Positions 56,801 through 64,000 of a stretch of DNA of 64,000 nucleotides are shown here, piece by piece; the first letter of the stretch is position 1; each line of letters starts with the position of its first letter. The notes beneath the pieces were generated by a model. That model worked only from the letters and a program-made list of their open reading frames with translations. It ran no database searches and was not told where the DNA came from. The position numbers and the translations under genes were made by a program. Where the stretch lies: positions 8,561,001-8,625,000 of the forward strand of contig NC_091972.1 in NCBI RefSeq assembly GCF_036711975.1, written 5' to 3'. Source of the stretch: Onthophagus taurus (lineage: Eukaryota; Arthropoda; Insecta; Coleoptera; Scarabaeidae).

Positions 56801-59800
56801 TTATTTAATTTAATATTTAAAGTATGTAATTATTAATTTCAAGAATTTATTAATACATCAACAAATTAAACAATGATGTATAATTTTGACCTTGATTGTT
56901 TTTTTTTGCGTTTATCGATATCTTATCTTTTGATTATATAGAAAACATGAATACATTTAAGCAATTTTTTTTATTAGAAAAACAAAGTACCTATACACTA
57001 AGAAGATTAAAATTTTCTACTTTTTATTATCTTCTACTATATCCTTAGATTTATTACCCAAATCCTATCGATAAAGTAGTAATCTACCATAAAAAACTTC
57101 GATTGACATAAAATAACTTCCTTAAACTTTCTAAACTTCTTCGAATGGATGCAAATCGAAATAGGGAAAGGAAAATTATTCCCACATTAATCACCCAGAT
57201 ATAGTAAAGCGTATTTCATCGTGGTCTACTACTTTTGGTTGAACGGAATAACCAAGAAACGGAGTAAAAGGTTAAAGGACCAGGGAAGGTCGGATTTGTA
57301 AATGTAAAATGGGGGGCGCCGGTCTGCCAGGTACACAACATACCGCATACCTCTTTCACTATTTCCGTCGTAAACAAATAGAGAAGAAGCCCGCGGTGCA
57401 AGCGACGGCGAAGGGAAAGAAAGCAGACATGGAGTAAATGTTCGAGTACGCGCCACGTTTGGGGCACGTGTGGCGCCCATAGAAACACGCGACCAGCATG
57501 ATAACCAAAACATAACAGTTTTTTTCTATTTCAACTGAAATGTACTATGTACTGGGAATGTTACGCTAAAACAGGAAATGTCACGTTAAAGGTTATTTTT
57601 TATTAAGTTATCACAAAAATTTCTTTTTAGAGTAGGAATAACCCCGAAATAACCGCAATTGAAAAATGAAGCATCTGTTTTACATCTATGTCAAACGAAC
57701 GACCGGAAGTTCTGGATTTTGAGCACGAAGCCGCCCCTTTGTTGGATAACAAAGACGTCACAAATTCACGGTGTGGTAAAATTAGTCATAGAAACGAACG
57801 AGGATTCAGTTCAATATAATTCAATCGAAATGAACTTTAGTACACTTATAACGTTCACAAAAAATTCGCGTAAAAAAACTTTGTTTTCCTAGTTTAACTC
57901 ATTCGTAACACATTAAGGACCACAGAGAAATAAGTATGGACCGCAGTTTTTGCACAACACGGGAAAACTCGTGAGCGGTCCTTAATGTGTTAAGATGTGT
58001 CCCATCTATCTTATTCTTTGAGCTTTGGGAAGCTTTGGTTTAAGTCTTCATTATGTATTTTTCATTCAAATATCTTAGGCTATTCCCATCTTTTGTTGTA
58101 AATGACCAGACTTCGCTTCTATATGTGTTTAATTGACCTATTTTCAATCAAAAACTACGTCGTAAAAAATTAGTATATCGAAAAACTTTTGTGGTTAACC
58201 ACGTGCAGTAACCTTCAGACGAAGCGTGACTAACAATATTTCGTAGTTAAAAAAAACCACAAGCACTTTTAAGGTTAAGTTGATTTCGTTAATGACGCAA
58301 CGTAAAAGACTCTAAATATGACTTTACTACGGTTGTTAATGAGAAGAATGAGTCAGCCCGTGTCGGTTACACATCAAAGAGAAATTCGAAGAAGAAATTT
58401 GTGAAAACGTATACAGTTCTTTTTTGAAGTGAGAATGTGAATAATAATACGATAAATTTGTAATATAATTATATAGGGAAAAATAACAAATCATATAAAT
58501 AAAGAAATTTCTAAATATAACTGTTAAATAAAAAGTATTATCAAAGAAGGAAAAATGTTGATAACAGACATCAACATACCAACAAAATATTTACTCGTAC
58601 AGGAGTGCAACGCGATACAAAATGAATGGAACCTTATCAGTTTTGCTACGGCAATAATTACAATTAACTACTTTTAGTGTTGATAACAGAACCACGCAGA
58701 CGAAACATAAAATTTAATCGCTTATAAACAACGTTATGAAAATGATTAAAAACATAGATGATGATTGAGACGCCAAATTAAAGCTTTAAAAAAAATCTAA
58801 GAAAATGCATCGTCACAATTACAAGAACATAGAAATTGTACGTATATAGAAAAATAAACAAAGAATTGGAACAACACTTTAAATTCCAATGTCGTCTAGT
58901 CATACTGATTAATAATTAATGACGAAACACTTATACGTGATTTGAACAATGCACTGAAATCAACACCACATTGAGATGACCTAGAATGATTTTTCCAAGT
59001 TACTATAAGAAAGGGGCAATTACTAAACTCCATTTGAAATTATTAAGAAGAATTAGTCGAGCGTTTACTAAAAATACCTATGACTCATTTCCTCGCGTTC
59101 AATTCGCAGCACCTCTTACAGCAAGCAAATTATTTTTGCAAGCGAAAATTAATCGAAGATTTTTTTTTAATGCTCGAACGGCGAAGAACTCCGTTGGTGT
59201 TGGTAAAGAGACGCTAGGATTCTCTCTGCACACGGTAATATCAAGGTCGTTGAGGTGATGACCTTGCCGAAGAACCGGCACGCGAGTTCTTGGTCATATT
59301 TAGTGTTATGTTGTGGTCGAACACAAAATAGATTAAAAAAATTTTTTTGTAACTTCTTTAAAAAGGAGTCTATTTAAAAATAGAGAGATATAAGTTAAAA
59401 TGTTAGATATTGTCTCGGAAAAGATTATGGTGTATGCCCAAGTTCAATATAATCTGTGCAAAGATCTGTTCGTGCAAAAATGTCATCGAGTTGTGTTAAG
59501 TATTCATTTGTGCAAATTACACTGAACGATTAGAAGGAACTAAACGAATAATAAGTATGAGACGTGTTCGATCTGTCATTCCAATCAACGACACGATCAA
59601 ATAATCGCTCGTACTACTGTTAGTCCATGTACTAAGAAACTACCTTCATGTCGATTTCAGTTGTTGTGAAATTCATCAATTATGCGGAATCAATGTTTAA
59701 TTGTGTTCGATCGTTCGTTCCCATGTTCTAGTTAATTTTACAGATTTGAATCAGGAAATTCCATTCTGGTTGTTTAGAACAATATAGATATAACATACCC

Positions 59801-62355
59801 GAATTCGATTTCTTTTACTTGTTATGGTATAATTTATGGTCATCCTCCAGTCACTATGCATATTAATGTAAAATTAGTATTTTGGTATTTAGAACTGGTG
59901 AGGTTTGAAGCAACCTCGAAACGACGGTCTATACATGAAGTTCACACGATTTATACCATACCTCCGTTTTAACTGATCATTTATTTGGCTGACCATTAGA
60001 CACTATCAGTATCATTAATACTAACCATTTTCACCAATGAATTCAAGCGAATTGAGGCTAGAATTTCTCACGTTTTAAATTGCTGAAAGGTCACCGCGGA
60101 AATAATAGCCACGATTATACATAGAATTCTCTTGAGTAATTGATCCAATCCACATTACATCGAAATTTTTATCTACATGGTATCATACAGTAAATGTATT
60201 AGTTAAGCAAATAAAGATATTATTCACTTTTAAAGTGAATAGTATAGGTTATGGAAAACTGAATACTAAGTACTAAAACTTTGCTGATATAGATGCCATA
60301 ATGAGGTTGTAAATTCAAGGATGAGCCGGTCATATTGTTTATGGCATGAACTGGTTTTGTAATCCTGAATTTGAATGAGCAATACCTATTTAAGGATCTA
60401 CTAAGGTTGCTTACTGAATTTGAAGCGCAATGCTGCATCGCTTTTCATTTATAAATAATAAAGCAACTAAATGGCGATGAAGTTACACATTCAACAAACT
60501 GTAATGACGTCATAATTAAGATGCAGTAATCCAATTAATGTAAATTGTATCTTTTGGAAATTAATTTCATCTTGTTTTTTATGAGCAATAAAATACAATA
60601 TTGTGCTTTATATGAATACAATACTGTTTTATTGTTTGATTATTTCATTTTAATTGATTATCATAAAATCTAGGTGAGAAATTAAAAAAAAATTAATGCA
60701 AGTTTATTAATTCCCTTTATAGCTTTATTCACAATCGGCGGTACAAGTAAGAAAAAGTATTTCTTTATCTTCTTATTAATTGATCAACACTATAAAGATA
60801 ACGTAATATAACCTTTAACGAGCTAATATTAATAAGGAAGTTTATGAAAGTATAGGTAAATACACTTTTATGTCGCAGTTACAGAGTGACTAAATGTTTG
60901 TGTCGTATTTACAACTTTCATTCATATTTTTCCTGATACATTCATTTAACGAAAGAAAGATAAAATTTATCAATACCTCGTATTCATGTTATATTAAGAA
61001 CACTATTTGGAGTTTGAATTTGCTTTTCTGTGCAGTGATCATATCTTTCTATACCCTCTATATCTGCTATAAAGCAACAATACTACTGACAATCTTTTCA
61101 CACGTACTTATACTCATAATCAAAATAAGAGCTTCAACTCTACAGTCTGGGCGATGGCCCCTAAGAGAAAATCTAGTGGCAAGGCGGTTTTGGATATTAC
61201 GATACATATTTCAGTATGTGTGCACAATAATGAGATGCAAGCCGAGTGCAAAGCCACAAAAATTCCTGTCTGATGCAATAAAAACCGACGAGGGCAACCA
61301 TAAAATCTTTGAGAAAAGAAGAAGAAAACGTGAACTTAGGTTTCTTTTGCTAAATATAATTTAGTGTTTTTTTTTTGACTAAAACGCAGTTTTTGTAATT
61401 GTCCACCTTTTCACTTTATGAATCATGTTGCTCATTCGATGAGTTCTCAGACTCATAGACAGCATCTATTCCTGCAGCAATGGATTTCGCATATAAATGT
61501 TCTATCAACCCTTCCAACCCCGTGTGTGTGAAGTAACATTAATACACAACGTCTATGCAAGTAGTTACTCTTCAAAAATTGGTATATTTTAGAAAAACGA
61601 TTTTCCTAGTTTAGGTTGTTACTAAAAAATGAAGTTATATGTTTGATTTTAATATTATCAACGCGCAGTAATGGTTAAATGAGTTGCGTTTTACCAAAAT
61701 TTGGGTGGGAATACTGAAATAAACGTGAAAGAGTCTAGGGATGGGTTACCTGGGCGTGCCTTAACCTAATAACCTATTTTAATGTGTCAAAAACGTCTTG
61801 ACAGGTACTGTCAAATGTCATATAACAAATTTGAACAAAATTTGATTAGAAAAATGTATCTTTTGCAACACAAAAATGAAAATCATACAATGAATAATTT
61901 ATTTATGTTTCCGAAATTAGACAAACTTCACTTCTTTACGTTTAAATATAAAATTAGAAACTCAAGGATCTCTAAACAGTTGTAAATAGTGGTGACCTAA
62001 CATATTACGTCAACGAAACCCAATCAACTTGACCACTACCAGTACTACCACACACGGTCGTCCTACAAAACCAATTTCTTTTTTTTTTCCTTTATTTTCA
62101 CAATCGCAACCATTTGAGGTTATGTCCATAAAGTTCCGATTATAAACGAACATCAACGACGTAATGATAATACAAAGTGTGCCATGCAAAATCATATTAA
62201 TGCGCATACTAACCTAAATCCTCTACGAGTTTTAACATGACGCCTCCGATGTGTAGATCGCCTTTTACACGTATAGATCTACCAGTTTGGAGATTTGTCA
62301 CGTAAACGATCAAATCCCATGATCCATCACCAATTACTTGCCCGTTGGACATCAT
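44836..62355 (-). CDS. Fit1: Kindlin / fermitin (integrin co-activator)
   Basis: Seven exons join in phase: 62214-62355, 46579-47254, 46145-46355, 45892-46088, 45599-45833, 45331-45543 and 44836-45273 (703 residues, normal for kindlins). Exon 1 encodes [18 protein letters not shown] with [14 protein letters not shown]; exon 2 continues [16 protein letters not shown] (F0/F1). F2 carries [17 protein letters not shown]. The inserted PH domain (about 405-510) has [13 protein letters not shown]3 ends [11 protein letters not shown] ... LTGGWS. Kindlins bind integrin beta tails at adhesion sites. The integrin-contacting Gln-Trp pair of vertebrate kindlin-2 is Ala638-Trp639 here. Intron 1 is about 15 kb and contains a G6PD-like gene and several transposons. 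Drosophila has two copies (Fit1, Fit2); the exact orthologue is not resolved. Confidence 0.95.
46420..46577 (+). repeat. Retroposon 3' tail beside a kindlin splice donor
   Basis: Two (TTA)n-rich stretches (about 46490-46522 and 46558-46573) flank GTAACCCACTGTAGGCAATA, which looks like the tail of a LINE or SINE. The second tail abuts the donor of kindlin exon 2 (acceptor side of the plus strand; ACTTAC at 46573-46578). Confidence 0.5.
47293..47640. mobile_element. CTAG-hairpin / pogo-like element in kindlin intron 1
   Basis: The terminus CAGTAAAATCTTGATATAAC (47295) runs into CGGATTAATACGGGAAAGG, then GGTTTAGCCATCTTGAGAGA and a CTAG arm. A second full hairpin occupies 47404-47530 and another arm 47570-47640. 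The left end is the intact counterpart of the terminus split by the MITE at 31028-31221. It sits about 40 bp upstream of the exon 2 acceptor. Confidence 0.75.
47827..49428 (-). CDS. Glucose-6-phosphate dehydrogenase-like paralogue, intronless
   Basis: One uninterrupted frame of 533 residues colinear with G6PD. It has an N-terminal extension of ~62 Ser-rich residues, nucleotide site [16 protein letters not shown] (72-87), GKPFGND (202-208), DHDLNQE (232-238), [13 protein letters not shown] with the catalytic His kept, [37 protein letters not shown] and [12 protein letters not shown]. The canonical enzyme oxidises glucose 6-phosphate with NADP+ in the cytosol. Here the substrate lysine of DHYLGKE is Gln237, the following-motif Tyr is Asp235, and GASGD has become GASGN, so normal catalysis is doubtful. 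It lies inside kindlin intron 1 on the same strand. Lack of introns and divergence suggest a retrogene kept under selection, comparable to G6PD-like paralogues such as Drosophila CG7140. This is inference. Confidence 0.9.
   Translation of the reverse strand: MKNIKNRCHKSGVQPQSSIMSRSSSMHGSDYLSNTDHGESSCPIRKSLNLLSYQTDGCQFEKLKPHIFVIFGASGNVATKKIYPTLWNLFRSDLLPQKTFIIGFCRTQLSVQQIQERTRNQIKIDQNNMYKKYASFHVTCQGYYDNTDDIKRLNNIITQKEGGESSNRIFILAVPPPIIQPALLNIKSTCVPPASTVRIILGKPFGNDLESSDDISNNIKELFDETHLFRVDHDLNQEILQNFLTLRFSNDFISATFNRHYIAAVLITHKEDIGLYGRGGHYDKYGIIRDTMLTHLLQILTFIAMEKPMSYLPEDIRDEKVRILKMIKPVRLRETVLGQYRGKPKGLGDQIYGYLDDITVPKNSITPTYAIIVLQIGNERWEGVPFILMGGKALDEEKTEVRVQYSTVAGGIFENYTRNELIVTMKPTPSIFMKILMKSPGINFLVENSVIDLTSPTPETTGRISTFERLILDVISGTHLHCIRTDELHEAWRIFTPLLKQIEEDRIKPQPYVYGSRGPREADVFLREQNFVL
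49429..52339. other. Kindlin intron 1, no gene recognised
   Basis: Mostly AT-rich. 51180-51480 and 51640-51800 are more balanced in composition. The latter is open on the minus strand without a recognisable domain. Confidence 0.4.
52340..53160 (-). pseudogene. Non-LTR retrotransposon RNase H and C-terminal region
   Basis: The minus strand carries an RNase H fold: [16 protein letters not shown] (the catalytic Glu region), [21 protein letters not shown], and [20 protein letters not shown] with the W-PGH-G--GNE-AD signature. A frameshift near 52680 leads to [20 protein letters not shown] and [20 protein letters not shown], the zinc-knuckle end of Jockey/R1/I-type elements. The RT is missing. 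The RT scrap at 12-254 could be another copy of a related family. Confidence 0.88.
53161..55389. other. Kindlin intron 1 with GC-richer patches
   Basis: No coding gene. 54400-54670 and 54880-55020 are distinctly GC- and CpG-richer than the surroundings (for example GGGGGCCGCGGCGCTCACGG). The 142-codon minus-strand frame over the first patch has no recognisable domain. Both are candidate regulatory patches. Confidence 0.4.
55390..56110 (+). pseudogene. Mariner-like transposase relic
   Basis: Across frames the plus strand reads [20 protein letters not shown], then [51 protein letters not shown] and [20 protein letters not shown]. This is the HTH end ([10 protein letters not shown]), the second catalytic block ([11 protein letters not shown]), the third (SPDLNPLDYKLW) and the tail (FPKRL-ACI-A) of a mariner-type transposase. 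Many frameshifts; inactive. Confidence 0.85.
56111..57215. other. Kindlin intron 1, no gene seen
   Basis: AT-rich. At 56351-56367 there is ACCGGATATCCGGCC, the same palindromic motif found near both ends of the hAT-like element at 351-4294. It may mark another end fragment. Confidence 0.4.
57216..57513. other. GC-rich island in kindlin intron 1
   Basis: About 300 bp markedly richer in G+C and CpG than the flanks, with GGGGGGCGCCGG, CCCGCGG, GCGACGGCG and a CACGTG E-box in GGGCACGTGTGGCGCCC. Two overlapping minus-strand frames exist, but neither shows a domain. A promoter or enhancer is the more likely explanation. Confidence 0.4.
57906..57992. repeat. 87-bp palindromic element
   Basis: TAACACATTAAGGACC (57906-57921) and GGTCCTTAATGTGTTA (57977-57992) are perfect inverted repeats. 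GACCGC/GCGGTC form a second inner pair (about 57949 and 57975). It may be a tiny MITE or a hairpin-forming regulatory RNA element. Confidence 0.8.
57993..62213. other. Kindlin intron 1, 5' portion; no gene recognised
   Basis: About 4.2 kb of intron. Several open frames of 65-156 codons occur (for example 60894-61364, with hydrophobic then basic character), but none shows conserved motifs or codon structure typical of genes. An in-frame chain of exons could not be built. Confidence 0.45.
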
Positions 62356-63052
62356 CTTGATTGTTTTTGTTTTTTGTTTCAATGATTAGTAGAGTAACAT
62401 CACTAAATAAGTAGGAGAATTTATTTTTGTTGTGTTGGTTTAAAAGTAATCATTCACTTGTTATTGTCAACGCACTATATTTAGTTTGTAATTATTTTGA
62501 AATGTAACGATAATATAAAATTAAATCGTTTTAAAGGCACACGCGGTGAAATTTTATAAATATGATAGGTTATGTCGTTCTATACCGAGTGACCGAACTA
62601 AACTGATCTTTCAGATTCGGATTAAATTAAACACGCGTGTTACACGAACTTTGTCCCCACTCTTATTTCAATTTATTTTTAGGCAACCCAATATACATTC
62701 ATATGTATTTTTAGTTATATGAGTAGGTTTTATATTATTTCATCGATTTTTAATTATAATTTGATTTAAAATAGCGTTTTCGTTATATTGTATCCAAAAA
62801 TATAAATCACATTTTGTTCAACTTTATTGGATAACATATACTATATTATATTGTAACCATGGCAACTAATCCCAAGATAGTTTATCTGGAGACCTTGAAA
62901 CATATAATCCTTAATTTTGTGCTAAATTACAAATTTTGGTTATAATTTATTTTAAAAATAACCTTTTGAACAGTTCTTGGGTAAAAAAAAATTTCAAATT
63001 TTGGTATAAAAAATTCTGTATTAAGCTTAATATCAACAAAATGAAAATCTTA
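62356..63052 (-). other. Kindlin promoter/5' UTR and FNTB 3' flank
   Basis: About 700 bp between the FNTB stop and the kindlin start codon, both genes on the minus strand. AAGATGATG gives a good start context for kindlin. No additional gene visible. Confidence 0.45.
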
Positions 63053-64000
63053 TCACGTATTTTCTACAATTTCTTTCACTTCAATAACTTTTTGTTCATC
63101 GGAGAAATATAATATAGCTTTCCGCACTGCATGGTTGCAAATGTTGAAAACGGGATTTGTTCGTTCCTAAAATAAATAAATCACTAACAAAATCTAATCT
63201 AATTCATCATTATCTTACAAGTTTATTAGAAGCTGACCCCAAAACATAAACTTCATGAGTGAAGGTATGTTGAGATATTGATAACCCACTTAAAGTATAA
63301 CAAGTGTGGTACGCATCGCGATACTGTCCCGGTTTATCGATAAGCCCGCCATCGAAATATTGACAACAAATTAATATGTATTCTTGTAAAGCACCCCTGT
63401 TAAATAAAAGATCATCGGGTTCTTGATTATCATCTTTTAAAATTCTCGAGATTATTGGAAAAATACCAGCTTGCCAAAATGAGTAACAACCATCAACTAA
63501 TTTATTAGTTCTACCTTGAAAACCACCTTCATATTTCATTTGCTTATTAACGACCCATCTCAGTAAAGATTTCACATCACATAAATGTGCTTTATCCAAT
63601 AAAACTAAAGCTGCAATCCCACAAAATGTGTATCCCCCATGTGCTTCTAATCCCGGCGCACCAGCAAAACCACCTTCATAAGTTTGACAACTAAAATGAT
63701 ATTTAAACATTAAAAGAAAGAGCAAAGACAAGAACTTAATTACCTTATAATCCATTCAGCTGTACCTTCAAATAATTTACTACTGGCAATGTTGGTCAAA
63801 TGCGCAACGGCTAAGGCACAATAAACACCCCTAATATCAACTTCACCATCTCTATGCATAATAAAAGCACCTTCTGGGGTACGAACGGACCATAAAAACT
63901 CTTCAAGTTTATTTCTATCGATGGTATCATACGCTACTTTTGTTCCAATAGTACATAAAGCATTAACTGCAGCATATGTAGTTGCCAAATGCCCCAATTG
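63053..64000 (-). CDS. Fntb: Protein farnesyltransferase beta subunit (3' part)
   Basis: The gene is cut by the right window edge. Three exons join in phase: 63744 to beyond 64000, 63219-63690 and 63053-63166. Alpha-alpha toroid repeats are clear: HLATTYAAVNALCTIGT, GAFIMHRDGEVDIRGVYC, YEGGFAGAPGLEAHGGYTFC, YEGGFQGRTNKLVDGCYSFW, then YRDAYHTCYTLSGLSISQH. The zinc ligands of the family are present (Asp and Cys of VDGC, His of YHTC). The tail ends ERTNPVFNICNHAVRKAILY, with the stop at 63053. With the alpha subunit the enzyme attaches farnesyl to CaaX proteins such as Ras and lamins in the cytosol. Confidence 0.95.

Noticed and set aside
57216-57513. Two overlapping minus-strand frames
   Set aside because: Different frames of one GC-rich island; neither resembles a protein.
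60894-61364. 156-codon plus-strand open frame
   Set aside because: No conserved motif. Hydrophobic AT-codon bias followed by unrelated basic sequence looks like chance in AT-rich DNA.

Overview
This is an AT-rich nuclear window from an insect, most likely a holometabolous one and possibly a beetle. That reading rests on gene content and intron style, not on a database match. Genes are split by mostly short GT-AG introns and code for clear insect orthologues. I rebuilt the exon chains by hand. In every multi-exon gene, donor and acceptor phases agree through the whole reading frame, and this is the main support for the models.

Layout. (1) 1-4600: a non-LTR retrotransposon scrap, then a 3.9 kb hAT-like non-autonomous element (TIRs plus a 7/8 target duplication) filled with about 9.6 copies of a 362-bp satellite. 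(2) 4608-6749 (-): a ferric-chelate-reductase-1-like protein (Reeler-DOMON-cytochrome b561, CG8399 type), complete in six exons. (3) 6850-16400: a gene-poor stretch with Penelope-like and pogo/Tigger relics, a 117-bp inverted/tandem element, and several copies of a hairpin element whose arms are degenerate CTAG-rich hexamers. (4) 16469-17197 (+): a single-exon TAL1/SCL-type bHLH gene (HLH3B), flanked on both sides by CTG-N9-GATAA composite sites. (5) 18000-20150: a decamer minisatellite, a 396-bp tandem duplication, a LINE tail and a Penelope GIY-YIG fragment. (6) 20779-33444 (-): the JAK kinase hopscotch. Its 6.5 kb intron 4 is almost filled by a complete same-strand gene (23049-29391) for a 1,523-residue kringle/TSP1/Ig membrane protein. 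(7) 34477-43375 (-): the ATRX/XNP SNF2 remodeller, with two transposon-bearing introns. (8) 44836-62355 (-): kindlin (fermitin). Its 15 kb intron 1 holds an intronless glucose-6-phosphate-dehydrogenase paralogue with changed active-site residues, plus transposon debris. (9) 63053-64000 (-): the 3' part of the farnesyltransferase beta subunit, cut by the window edge.

The genes do not form one pathway. JAK (cytokine signalling), TAL1-type bHLH (blood/neural lineage factor), kindlin (integrin activation), XNP (heterochromatin) and FNTB (prenylation) are independent. The shared architectural theme is nesting: two host introns each contain a whole gene on the same strand, and several transposons lie inside others. 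One such case preserves its own pre-insertion target site. The points most worth checking are the satellite-carrying hAT element, the nested kringle receptor in hopscotch, the paired E-box/GATA composites around HLH3B, and the CTAG hairpin family with its link to Penelope and pogo-like sequences.
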